Assembly (NCBI RefSeq): GCF_052324685.1
Contig: NC_135221.1
Coordinates: 8,156,875 to 8,220,874, forward strand
Reading direction: 5' to 3'
DNA: 64,000 nt
From: Brachyhypopomus gauderio
Taxonomy: Eukaryota > Chordata > Actinopteri > Gymnotiformes > Hypopomidae
The translations under genes and the position numbers were made by a program. Of this stretch, positions 13,601 through 27,699 are shown one piece after another (position 1 is the first letter of the stretch; the number at the start of each line of letters is the position of its first letter). Below the pieces are notes generated by a model. That model worked only from the letters and a program-made list of their open reading frames with translations. It had not been told where the DNA came from and did no database searches.

Positions 13601-15579
13601 CATCTTTTCAGGGAATGGATGATAATTTCAGAGGCGTGCTGGGAGCACCTGGGTCTCCATGTGACCGTGCAAGCATTAGAGACCTCAGCGGGCGTCTGCG
13701 TGTGGCGCTCACTGGTTAGAGCGTTCACATCCTTACCCAGGAGCACCCTGGTGGTAGCACCACGGGGCAGCATGGTTGTTTTCCAAAAACTCCATTATGC
13801 TAAATCAACAGATATGTGAGGCTAATTATTCATGCTTCATGTTTTTGCTAAATTTAAAATATCTTGCATTTTGCACCTGTTACGTTTAACTGCATGTTAC
13901 TCAGATTAATTCTGCCATGTCAATTTATGTATTTCTTTTGAAAATGTTCTCACACATATTCAAGTTCAGTTGGGCAGTGGTGTAAAAGTGCATTATACAG
14001 TTCAAAAATCATAATACTCTCTTACCATCCTATACAATACAATACTATCCAACACTCTCTTCAGTTTAACTGATGAATTTATTAGTAGCAAAAGGACCAA
14101 AAAACTAAACACTTTATCAATTTGTATTGCAAGATATTTAGGGAGAGTGGGGTAAGATGGGCCAATTATTAACTATTAATTATTAATTATTTATATTCCA
14201 ACTATAGCCAAGGGAATATAAAACAGGAATAATAACCTGCTAGATGCCACACGAGTTTGGATTATTTCATCAAGTTCCATTGTCTGAAATGAGACATGTC
14301 TGAACACTCAGGTGCATGACATATAAAGGAAGTGTTTTAATCTCACTCGGAGTAAGATTAAAAATTAAGTAAGTAAATGGGTCGAATGAACACAAACCAG
14401 ACAAATCAAATCAAAATCAAATAAAAATTTATTTATATAGCACCTTCCAACGATGCCTTGCATTGACCAAAGTGCTTAACAAAACAAATAAAACAACAGG
14501 CAAACAACAAGAGAGAGAGAATAATATCAAACCAGGTCAGTAATCCAGCCAATCTAATAGAATAATAGAGAACCAATCAGTATGCTTACTGAACTCAGCA
14601 ATACTTCACAAATACCAAGTGGAGCAGGTCAGGTAATATGGGTGTGTGTAAAGGATTAAATTATGGGGTTGCCTAAAAGAATGGTCTTGTTACTCAGCGT
14701 GACCTATGTAAATACATATTAAGGCCTATTTGATAATAACAGCAATTCATCACCGGAAACTACAGAAATTATTCAACAATCCATGCATGTAGGTTGTTGG
14801 GAAGTGTTGCTCCCCAGGGATATGAAATCCCTGTCTGTTTTTCTTTTGTAATTGAGTACATTATATGTCAGCTATTCATATGCAAAACATAAAATATGAA
14901 ATATTATGTAAGTTATTCATTTTTTAGGATGCAACACCAATTTAAATGTAAACCTGAGGGAGTCTGATGGGGCACTGGTTCAATTTACCCCTCAGGTTTT
15001 GACTCTGTTTACCTCACTGCCACCATTTTTGGAAAAGTGTTTAGTTTAGCAGCCCACAGCTACACTTCTAACTTCTTCAAAAATTGTGCATGCTTACACA
15101 GATTCAGGCGGTGAGTCAACTTACCCACTGCCTCGTTTTACTCTGTTACCATATCTTTCATTTTCTTTACACTGAAGATAAATGTCTTTGCACCACTGAA
15201 CAAAATTTGTCTCTCTGTCAAAACACGTCAAAGACTAAAACAGGAATTAGAACTACTGCATTATTTTGGCCTGTTGCTTTTAGAGACTTTTAGCAGTATA
15301 CAGACTGCTGAAACAGATAGTGGTGTGCACTTGCGCTTGATCAGCACATGATTTTAAAGTTTTCAGATATAAATGAAAGAAAGCTTTAAGTTCATGCAGC
15401 CTTTGAATGTGCCAGTGTGTTTCACTGTCTATGTTTGAAAGGTCTCTGATGTTGCACTATTGCACTATGCCTTGTGGTCCTTTTCAATCACTCACCATCT
15501 TCTTTTAGCAGTTAGCTGAGTTTATTTGAAGGACAGCAATTCTGTCTTTCTGACCCCGCACCTCCATCAGTGCCAAAGT

Positions 15580-15618
<39 letters not shown>

Positions 15619-17731
15619 CAGGTCAGGTTTTATGCTTTCGTCCACAAGAGCTAAGGGATTCCAACACACTAATGTAACTAATGTCATTTTTAGTGTGACT
15701 GCTCATATTCTGCAGGAGCTATTTAGTTGGAAGCCCATGCATGTAAGGAATCAGGCATCAGTCTTTGCTCCCATACTTACTGTTATTAGAGACATTCTTA
15801 TCCCTGAAGGCATAATGAGACTCTAAGAATTGGATTCCAACAGCTGCTCCTCTTGATTCTCTTCCAGCTGCCACGGATATGATGAGGAGTCTCTAGGAAC
15901 CTTCTAGAGCCTCAACGAGCACCCTTCCACTGTTACATTGTATTTCCTTATTGTTGTTTACCTCATTTAGGGGTCAGAAGTGATTGACATGGTACACGAG
16001 GGGAGACAGAATGACAGATTTAGATGTGAAGAAGCAGGATGCCAGTGAAAGGGGTTAGTGAAAGGGGGTTAGTGAAAGGGGTTTAGTGAAGGGTGTTAGT
16101 CAAAGAGGGTTTGGTGAAAGGGAGCTGCTACCTAAGTTACTTGATCTACCTGTTAATTGTCTCATCTCCTTTTCAAGTTGAAGTTGCAGTCCAAACTCAC
16201 ACTGATTAAAGTTTTTGATTCAGTTACTACTACACTACAGCAGGGAAAGCATTAAAATGTATTTTTCAGTGTTTCCATGAAATATTAATCCAGCTCAGCA
16301 ACATCCATTCATCAATCACCAGCCTTTGCAAAATGTTACACAGGACCACACAAATTGGTTTTCAGCAACATAGATTTCAGATTTTGTTCCTCCAACATGG
16401 AAGCAGAGTGAAAAATTATTCTATTATGGCCACAGAACATGTGATATTGCAGAAGCATGATGCATTACTCAGCTGTGAAGATCTATAGCATGTTCTCCAA
16501 AGAGCAGAGTTCAACATTAAATGGAGTGAATCCTCTTGAATGGATAATCCAAGCCCACTCTTTTGTTTCTCCAGGAGACAACAATGGCTGGCCGCATTTG
16601 TTCGACAAATATTTTGGGATTCCAAGTAACGACCTCGGAAGCAAATCTAATGCATGTTGTGAGTATTCTTCCCTAACAGACTTCACTACAACTTTCCTAA
16701 AAATGAGCTCTGTGTAAAGAGCACTCATAGCAATATCTCAGTGTCCTGGACAACATGCAACATGAGTCTCACACCTCTAAGCAATTAAACTATTTATCAT
16801 ATATTTAAATTATTAAATCACAGGTTCACATTGATATTGTTGTAGCCTCACACATATAGAATCTGTGTTTAATCAGAAGCAAAACCAATGTAAACACACC
16901 AACAAGCTCTTAGGAAATCTGATGAGAACAGCAGACCCTGCAGTAACTGGATTCTCTTTGACAGTGCTGATGTAAATGGCCATTTCATATATTGTCAGTA
17001 TAATGGTGAAGGTGTGTACTCTGTATCTCCAAATGAATAGCTCATACAAAAGCCTAAAATACTGTTAATATAACAGTGTATCCTACTGTTAGGACCCAGG
17101 TTTGAATAGCAACTGTGTTATGTGTCAACAGAACTGATACAGAAGGTCAGTGAGCATAAACTTTGTAGGGGAGTATTAATGAGCCGTTGTTTTTGACCTA
17201 GAAGACTGGTCACACTCAGTTGACTTCAAACTGTCATGCATATAAGATGGCGAGTCATCTGTTCATACTTTTTATAGTAATACGACAGAAAAAAATCTGC
17301 TTTTTAATTAAGCCTAACAACTTTCTTTTCATCTGTTTAAATTACAAATTTGTAATTTAAAAGTTTCCATAAACTGCATGCAGAAAAGTAGAGCAGAAAA
17401 GCTAGAGTAGAGGTTTAAGTATGTGTCATAAAGCTTTTCGATGGTCTGTGTGTCAGTATCTACTCATCAGATTTTAGAAATATATTTTTAAAAGGAAATT
17501 AATGAACTCCAACTGCATGGCAATACATACATTTCCAATGACAATACAACTCATTTGAAAGAAGTTTTAATTAATTCTGAACTATATCACTTTGCCCCAT
17601 ATAATAAATAAGCTTTGAACTGGAGATAATCTATTACCATGGCAGTTTAGACAAGGAGTAGGCTACATGAAGTACCATTTCAAAGGACTTGACTAGCTAC
17701 CCTTCACTTCCTTATTTATATTAAAACAGCC

Positions 17732-17808
<77 letters not shown>

Positions 17809-19178
17809 CTCTGTAACAGAGTTCAAGTGTATTATATTAAGAGATTAGGCTCTTAGGCTCTTAACGTACTAATATACATTTCTTCATTTGAGACAACACA
17901 ATAGTTTTGTCATTGACTCTTGACGTGAGTTTGTGCCGTATACGTCTCTAAGTCTCTAACTTTATATTCTCTAAGGGTTTAGTGAAGTCTTGTGTTGTTC
18001 ACATTCTTACAGTTCCCATTTCAGGAATTATGGTTTTGGAGCACTTCACTCTAGAAACATGTGCTTCACTTACCTCAAGTACAGGAGCCTTGCTGGAACG
18101 GGTGGAGGTGCAGAAACGTTCTCGTTTGTGCACATTCCATAGTTTTGTTCCTGAAGTTACTGGCCAATCTGGCCAAAAAAACTGTAGACAACATGATATT
18201 TCCTTTCGTTAAAAACTCTTTTTTATGTACAACAAACCTTTTCTCACTGTCTCTCTGTCAGCCTGTCTGTCTTTCTATCTCTCTTCCAGTACTTGGGGTT
18301 GTTCCGGTTGAATGTCAGTGCCGCGACTTAGAGCTCGACTGTGATGGTGCTCACTTTAAAGACGTCCCCGTGATATCCATTAATGTCACCATGATGTGAG
18401 TTCCACCTCCTCATAACAAGCAAGTCAAGCTTCACTTGGTGCGCGGGTAGGAATCGTTGGGTTCAGACAACGAGACCATTAAATGTGAGATCAGTGCTTT
18501 CTTAGATCCTGAAGAGGTGCTTGTGAGGAACTATTTCTTTTACATGTAACACGCCAACACTGCAGGTTTTGATACACTCTTATTGTGAATTAGTACATTC
18601 AGAACCACAATGTTTTCACACACCCAGGAGACGAGTATCCTGATGGACCCCAGCTTATCATCAGGGCAGCCTTCCTGATCTCTACAGCGATGTTCACCTG
18701 CTTACCCTGCTAAGCTCCTCACATTTAATAGGTTTTCTTTGTACACATTGCTTGTCAGAAGCTGTTGTGAGTCATGTTAGTTGTCTGCCCCTGTTCCTCG
18801 GCCTGAACTTACGGATATTCAACAGGCCTTTTTTCACACGTCCTTCAGGCCATATTCTCAGTACTATTCAAGTCCCACCCATTTTTAAACGTCTTTCAAA
18901 CCTCACTCTGATACTTCGCTTTTGTACAGTAAATTAAATCACTGAGGCACGTCAACAGTTAAATGAAACGGTATACAGTTAAGTGTAAATTATACATTCC
19001 AGCTGGACTCAAATTCAGTGAATTTAATAATTGTTTGAATTTAAATCTTGTGGTCAGCAGTCCTCTCCAGTCTCCACAGACTCACCTTTGTTCCTGTTCT
19101 TCCCCCTCTGGAATGGATCTGCATATTTTGGCACCCAGGAAGAGGAACACGCCCACTCATTCGTGCGCACGTGCGCGT

Positions 19179-19238
<60 letters not shown>

Positions 19239-19249
19239 AAGCCCACACA

Positions 19250-19318
<69 letters not shown>

Positions 19319-19322
19319 GAGC

Positions 19323-19408
<86 letters not shown>

Positions 19409-20127
19409 GTGCCAACTTTAGTTTTCCCCTATAAGCCCACAGGTTCTCACTAGCCCCTGCTGTGCACTACTCCCAATGCAGCGCACAAGTGCCATGGTGA
19501 CCACACGCTGCCCGAGTTACTGCTGTGTTTGTTTTGCTCTCCTTTCTGCTTGCTGCTGGGTGTACATGTTGCTATGGAGAATAAAGACTCACAACTGCAC
19601 ATGGCCCTCGTGCCCTCATTGCCATTGTTACAAAGATTTTTCAAGGGACTGATCTGTTATGGACTGATGAGCAGAAGAGGTTTGTGGCAGATTAACTCAG
19701 TGGTCCCTCATAGTCCTGAGTGCTAATGTCAGAAGGGCCTGGGTGTAATTACAGCACAGCATCTCTGTGGTGTAATATACAGGCAGGATTTAAACAATTT
19801 GACCATCACTGTTGGTTTCTTGACAAGATCTGTCATTTTAGAAGCGTTCTTTATGCGGTAGTTTATGTAAATGCAACATGATTTACTGAATAATTAATCA
19901 TTTAAGTGGTTTAAAGTATTTAAATATTGAGTGCTACTTTTAAATGGTTAGCCATTTGGCAGTTTAATTACAACCCCACTTTGTGGAGCTTTTGAAAATT
20001 TGTTTGTATAGCCTTAAATTTTAAGTGTTTTTTGCATATATAATTCGTGTGTGTTTGTGAGTGTGTTTGCGCGCGCGTGCGTGTGTGTGTGTCTGTGTGT
20101 ATGTGTGTGTGTGCATGTGCATGTGCG

Positions 20128-20202
<75 letters not shown>

Positions 20203-21172
20203 ATGGGTACTAGGCTATTTTGCTTTTTTCTGGGGGAGGGAGGTTCTCAAATGTCACTGGAGGAAAAAATAATGGCATTATTGAAATTAGCATAATACCA
20301 TCCTCCACACAAAACAGCCATGTCTCATTTGTTCATTTTGGGAAGTTCTTTTATCAAGCCCTGCACTAGCGACCTGACTACCATCAATATATGCATGCAA
20401 TGCTGGAAAAAGCCAATTAAGGCACCACTTTCTTCTATTACTTTAGGCCTTTTAAAAAGCATTTTGAACCCCACCCCCATTCCCCCTTTGCTGCTGGCTT
20501 TGTTTGTTAGCATGTCATAGTTATGTGGGCTCCATCAGCGCTACACATAGAAGTGCACACTGTCTGAAGGCACACTGTGTCAAGAGTGTGTCACGTACTG
20601 TCTGAAGGAGCGAGTGTCCACATGCTCTCACCGCAGAAACCTGTAAGTGCCCCTTTGCACTAATGTACAGGTGATGTGAATCCTACAGGATTGCGAGCAG
20701 GTTCAGGCTTATTTTTAGACCACAGCTCCCAAGCAGTGAAGTCGCATCTGAACACGATTGCCATGTGATCTTAGTTTCTGCACACTACGAAGCCATTCCG
20801 ATGGACAGGTAATACAGTGCACCATTAGTTACAGATGTGCTACATAAAATCCATGAAAGACATATCCTTACACTAGTACAAACAAGGCTCAATGGAAGAA
20901 GAGAGCAGATGTTTGGCCTGTCAGGGGACGTTCCTCCTTGGAGCCAGTGTAGAGTCTTTATACTCATCTTCTATGTGCCTTGATGGGTTGAGCCGAGTGG
21001 TACGTGTAGCTTTACGTGCTGGCGCAGCGCTGCACATGCTCAGTTTGGTCATGCTGCTTTGGTGTACAAAGGAAAATGCCGGAAGGGAAGTTTGAACACT
21101 TGTGACATGAAGATGATACAGACTTTGCATCTGCGTTCTCACGGCACACATTCTCATTTCTCTTTCCTTACG

Positions 21173-21244
<72 letters not shown>

Positions 21245-24200
21245 GCTTTCTCTTTCAGGTCTTTACAGAGGAACCGGTTAAGGAGACTGAACGCTGACAT
21301 GTTCGTTAAGTACCAGAGTCTTCAGAAGCTGTAAGGGCTCTGTAGTTGAGTGCAGCGACACGCTCTCCTGCATATCTCATGTTTATCTCCATTTCTGTTT
21401 ACCTGCTGCGGAGACAACACAGAGCCACACTTACAGTCCCCCTGGGAATGAAAAGACCCCTTATACCCCCCACCTGTGTCTAGTTGCTGACAGAGTCAAA
21501 GATGCAACCACCAAACCAAGTCTTGCATCTCACCTGAGAAAAGACTTAAGAAAAAGAGAGATTATAGGGATTTTTAGTTCAATGTGTGTCTGAATGTATG
21601 GGGGTGTCTCCACATATTTGTCAGGCTGCTGGTGTACTAACTGGTTGTATTTTAGGTGTAATCGAATTGCCCCAGTGTTTTCAGTTCTTCTAAGGAGTGT
21701 ACTTGATGTAGTGACAGATGGGGCTCTGTCAGACAGAGTAAATCTCTGCAGAATACCGCAAAGTGCAGAGGGTATAGCAACAAGGACTCAAAGGCACTTG
21801 CAGCTGAGACAATTAGACTTCTGCGTGCTCTCAGATTTGATCACTTAGAAATAATAGCAAAGCAAATAGAGAATAATTAGATTGGAGAAAAGCAAATTAG
21901 GTGTCTGAAGATTCTGCATGGCGTTAACATTTAGTAATACATACATCACCTCTTTTCATTTTCGACAGGGTATTGAATATTTACCTAAAGAAATTCAAGA
22001 TATTCCTCCATTTTATGCCACCTTCTGTACATGCTGGATTCAAACTGTTCGAATAGTGTGGAGGCCTCAGTGTCAGTCAGCTAATGTGTCCCCTCTTGGT
22101 TTTGTAAATACTACAAAGCTTCCATGAATACTACAAAAACAGATTTCTACAATAAAACAAAATGACTTTTGTTTATTAGATTTCAGTAGAGAACTGACAC
22201 AATATACAACTCATACCGATATCTTTACAAACTATAAGATTTCAGAGACAGACTTTGCTTAAACTACTCTGATTTTGCCTTCATGATAAACAGTTCCTGC
22301 TAACCCTGCATATCCCTTTGAACTCATCCTTCAGGTACCTACAGCACAACCGGATTAAAACAGTGGAACCCCACACTTTCCGAGGACTTTACAACCTCAC
22401 GCGCCTGTGAGTCTTCACATTGAAAGCCTTCAGACAGGCCTCCAGACCTGACCACCCTGTGGTCGGTGTGTGTTGGCTGCCTCCGTTGGGAGGACGATGA
22501 CCCAACGTGTTTGTCTGTGTACCATTGGGGCTGGGGATGCAGGCTTATTCTGACAGCATTGCTTCTTTCTGTTTCCAGGTATTTAAGCCATAATCGAATC
22601 TCCAGCCTAATGCCGGGCGTATTCCAAGACCTGCACAAGTTAGAGTGGCTGTAAGCACATATATCCTCTTCCACACTTCTGTTGTGAGTGCTGATGACTG
22701 GTAGCACTGGTGTAAACCACCATACAGATGAATCAAAAACCATATCTCTTCAAAACACCTGGAGTAATCACTGAGGGTTGATCCCAACAGAAAAACCTTC
22801 ATTAACATCAATTGGTCTTAATATATCTTAGTGTTTTATAAAACTCATGTGTTTTGAAGAGGATTTTCATCAATGTCTAATTAAATGGGATCAGATTGTA
22901 GGCTGTAACCTTCATGCCCCTGAGATCCCTGAACCAATGCTGGAAAAAACAAAATGCTCTCCCACAAACACTTTACTAGTGTTGACTAGTGTTTACTAGT
23001 GTTTACTAGTAACCGTTCTTTCTTTCGACTTTTGCTTGTAGGATTTTGGAACACAACAGGATCCAGCACGTTTCCTCTCTCGCCTTCTCCGGGCTGCACT
23101 CTCTCCTGCTGCTGTGAGTTTCTTTGAGCTTCTTCTGTTTGTTCTGCTTCGCACCAAGACACTTTAAAATGGTAATGTATTTAAATGCGCCGCTGTGACT
23201 TTTTGCTGATTTAAATGACAATTACAGAATGTTTTGGGTGTGTGTGTTTGTGCGTGTGTGTGTTTGTGTGTGCGCTGAGGTGTATTATTGCAGGGTTCTC
23301 TTGAACAATGAACTCACTGAGCTGGAGGATATATGCTTGGAGATGCCACGACTGAACTGGCTGTAAGTTTAATGTGTGAAAGTTGAAGTTTATCAGTTTT
23401 TGTTTGCTGAAAATAGTTTATCCCCAAAGACGATGTGGTCCTTCTAATATTGTAATTCTATTATTTTTATTGACCATCATTGTGTCTACAATGTGTGTGG
23501 GTGGGTGTGGGTATCTGTTTGCAGAGACATGGAGGGGAATCAGATAGAAATTGTGGAAAATGTGACATTCTGGTCCTGTAGCATGCTTACAGTACTGTAA
23601 GTATGTTGTCAACACTCCCCCAACACCTCACATCCCTCCCCCCCCTTCCCAAATTTAGACCCACACATGAAAACGTCTCCTTCTCACTGCCTGTTCCTGC
23701 CAGACCTCCACGGTGCTCTTTGGTTACGCAGGTCACGCTGCAAATGCGTACACCCCTTTGATGCTTATGGCCAATGTCTCCTACGGCATCCAAAAATACA
23801 TTTGAAAACCTTTTGCAAAGGCACACATCAGCCCCAAATTCCAAATCCCCCAAAGGTTAAGGTAGTTGTATCGCTAGAGATTTGTCAAAGACTAAATGCA
23901 TATTACAATCTTTTAGATGTGATTTGATGTACCACAAATTGGCCAGTGTTACTGTATATAATTTGCAATTGTATATGTTATGCTGTAATAACTTGGCTGA
24001 ATTAAAGTGGCTCTGATTAAAGTGTCTGGGAGGACCCCTGTGTTCACCATTCAGTGTTTTTCAGTGATGATTGTTTGTTTCTTAGTTTCTGTTTCTCTTT
24101 CTCTTTTCTTCTAGTGTCCTCCAGAGGAACAGAATTAGTTCCATTCATGAGCAAGCGTTCTCCCTGCTCCACAAACTGGGCGAGCTGTACGTTCTTAGCC

Positions 24201-27200
24201 ACACTCGTCTATCACCATGTGTTTTTGTTAAAGCTTTTCCAGCCTTTTCCTGCTTCCTTTAAGAAGGACCCAGTCCAAAGGTGCATTGGATGATCAGTTC
24301 TTAAACTGGCACCATTTGGCCACCGTGTCTGTCAAATAAACTGTGAAATAAGTGTGCTGCTCTTCATCAGAGTCGCAGTTTAAGGATTTGCACCACTGAA
24401 GCGCTCATCAGTGGACCTAATGAAAGTACCCCAGAGTCTACAATAAACATTTTGTCTTGCTGCAGAGACTTATCCAGTAATCGAATCGAGACAATCCCAC
24501 ATAATCTTTTCATAAATCTGGAAGACTTGTTGCAGCTGTAAGTTACTAATTTTATGCTGATTTTCTAGCTCTCCTGTCAATAAGGTCAATAAGATGCATG
24601 AAACTACTTGAACTGCTGTCAGCCATTGATGTTTCATATCCCTGAAGAGTACCTATCAGCTTTGAATATAATCTTAAAGGTCCTGAATGCACAATGTCTT
24701 ACCAACACTAGCATTAAATCTACTTTTATGTATTTACTTCACAGAAATATTTCATACAACCCAATACTGGACCTGCAAATGGATCATTTTGACCAACTGA
24801 AAAAATTAAAGTCGTTGTGAGTCATTTTTTGAGATTCTACTTCAGCCATAAGATTCTCTGTGGCATTATGCCTTCCAGACACAGGAATGGAGGGAGGATG
24901 ATGTTTTTAGATTGTACTGATTCTTTCGTTGTGACAGTAAAGAGCTCAGAATCACCTCAAGCCTGCATGAGAGTTTGTCTGTGTTTGTAACTGTTGAGGT
25001 TTAACTTTCCAGAGCCCTTTAATGACAAAAACAAGAGGTTTTCTGCCGCAGCAACAGAACAAATGTTCAGCCATATCGAGGAGTGCAGAACTAGACCTTT
25101 TTTTTCACTTCAGCTTCTCATTTTTGACAAAGTTTCTGACATCCACGTAAAAATGCCATGGTGGTCATTCAAGTAATAGGATGCTTATGGGTTTCTGGCC
25201 AGTCCAACGCACTTAGCTAAACTTCACGCCGACTGTACTGTCTTCTCTGGTCTTTACAAGACAGGTGCAGTCTCATTTCAGGTCACAGGTCAAAGATTTC
25301 TAGAGAAGGTTTTTTTGAAAAAATCGAAAAACATTTTGTTGAAGGGAATAACGCAGACAAAAGTGTAGCACTGCAGAGTAAATTTCTAAAATGCTTATGA
25401 CTGTGGGCTGTGTGGAGGCAGTTGTAATACAGAAATCTGTCTCACAGGAGCATCGAAGGGATTGAAATTGGGAACATTCATAGACGGATGTTTGAACCCC
25501 TCAAAAACCTCACACACATGTAAGTTTGTTTTTTATACATATATAATAAAGGTTTCACAAAAACTGGTATTCACTTTAGTTTGCAATCCTAAATTCAATT
25601 AAGCCAGGACGGGTCAATGTTTCCAAGAGCAACATTTGAGCAAAAGTGCTTCACTGCTGGCCTTTCAGACCTCCTGACCTTTATGTACAGTAACGTTTGT
25701 CAATTTGTGCTACATTATTCTTACAGCCTATGGTGCAGAATGAAGTTTGCTCCTTGTGGTATACATATTATTGGTCTAAAAATTATGATTGTCTTTCTGT
25801 AAGTTTTCAGTACATTCATTGGTAATTCCTTCAGATTTTTTGAAGTTTTGCAGAATTACTTAGTGGAAAACTTGTAGTGGCACAGTGGCAGTCAACTGGA
25901 TCTGTTGCGTAAAAATCTTTCTGACAGTTCTGTCTCTTGGACTGCGTCTAAAACTGCATTCTGTAATCTCTATTCTGAGACATCCAGTAGACATTGCAAG
26001 CATCCATCTTGTAGACAGTTTTTAACTCCTGAGCCAGTTTTGGAAATGGAAAAAAAAAACTCTTATTATTATAGAGTTATTAATAGATTCCACAAATCGC
26101 TAAGCTGAAAATAGTAAAATATGAACTGAAATTGCATAAGATGTCCTACTACTAATGGTGATTGTAAGGCAGTAGAATTAATCCTCTATCTTGTATCTTG
26201 ATAAACATGCTTGTTGTCTCCTTCCCTCTCTCCCTCTGTCCCTCCCTCTCCTTTCCTCTCTTCCTCCCTCACTATCTTCCTCTCTCCCTCCCTCATTCTC
26301 TCCCTCTCTCCCTCCCTCCCTCCCCTTCTTTCTCCCCTATCTCCTCACGCACACAGCTACTTTAAGAAGTTCCAGTACTGCGGCTATGCTCCTCACGTGC
26401 GCAGCTGCAAGCCCAACACGGACGGCATTTCCTCCTTCGAGGACCTGCTGGCCAACATCGTGCTTCGCGTCTTCGTCTGGGTCGTCTCCGCCACCACCTG
26501 CTTCGGCAACGTCTTTGTCATCTGCATGCGTTCGTACATCCGCTCGGAGAACAAGCTGCACGCCATGTGCATCATCTCCTTGTGCTGTAAGATGGCCGCT
26601 CGGTTCGTCACGCATTCACGTCTTGTTGCGTCGTGCTGGCGCTGACTTTGTGGCCGGGGCGGTATCGGTATTGTGCACGTAGTCAATCTTCAAAGCAAAC
26701 ACTTCGTAACTCGTTAAGAAGCTCTGCTACTGCCCCCCCCCCCCATCCCCCATACAATGCATGTAAAGTGTCCTTAATATGCTTTAAATGATGTGCATGC
26801 ACGGACGTAGTTTGGGGGGGGGGGGGACGGGGGGACATGTTCCCCCCACTTTTTCAAAAGCCGGTTTTGGTCCCCCCCCCCAGTTTTTACAGTTAAAACC
26901 AAATATTTAAATAGCGACGAAGTCATGTCCCCCCCACTTTTTAACGGTTAAAAAACAAATATCTAAATAGTGACAAATCTAGCACTAGGACCATGCAGAA
27001 AACGACCGCTTCAAGCTCCGCTCCGGTAACAACCTCCCCCCCCCCAATGATTTTCGTTCGCCACCCCCGTTTGTGTCCCCCCCACTTATGAAATCAAAAT
27101 TACGTCCATGTGTGCATGGCTCCTGAGTTCCATGTCTCAAAAGTGGCCCACAAACTTTTTTACATTCCCATCATCTGCTGACTAGAGCTAAAACAGCCAA

Positions 27201-27634
27201 GGCCTTTCATCAGTGGTCTTTGGCCTTTAGCAATGAAGGTTTTTCATCTTCTACATGTATCATTTACTAAAAATTACTTTGCTGAAATGACATCCATAAC
27301 AGCACAAAGTCCAGCTTTTAGTAGGAGAAAATACAGATACTGTACATAGAAATAAATATTGTAGGAGCTGACAAGTAAGCTATATTTAGCTATACTTGTA
27401 GTAAGCTATATTTAGCTTTTACATAACCCAAGGGTTTGTATATTTAGCCTTTACATAACCCATGGGTTGGTTGTCTTCTATTGGACCTGAATCAAACACA
27501 TAAAAGGATTTCAAAACGTTTTATTCATGTTTTTTTGCTATCAGAATCAATCACCTTTATTTTTAGTGGACATTTCTGGACTCATCATTTTGGAAAACGT
27601 GCCATGGATGTTAAGATCTTTCTCTGTTGTTTCG

Positions 27635-27699
<65 letters not shown>

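Larger units (their letters stand above)
37..16574 (+). other. rxfp1 intron 1 (16.5 kb), repeat-filled
   Basis: This intron separates the LDLa exon from the linker exon. I found no additional receptor exon in it. Recognisable content is listed separately; stretches near 400-730, 800-1330, 1870-5150, 6120-6480, 7730-8290, 10600-11480 and 13100-14390 show only AT-rich unique-looking sequence or unidentified debris. Confidence 0.8.
18396..21258 (+). other. rxfp1 intron 3
   Basis: Contains the long (CA)n block at 19180-19407, the (GT)n block at 20047-20201 and the (CT)n array before exon 4. Nothing else could be identified. Confidence 0.7.

Noticed and set aside
19041..19421. Long open frames of Cys-Val or His-Thr repeats over the CA/GT arrays (also at 6472, 20047, 30560 and 52779)
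   Set aside because: These are translations of dinucleotide microsatellites and have no coding value.
26191..26682. 163-codon plus-strand frame and minus-strand frames over rxfp1 exon 14
   Set aside because: They are out-of-frame shadows of the real receptor exon and its pyrimidine tract.
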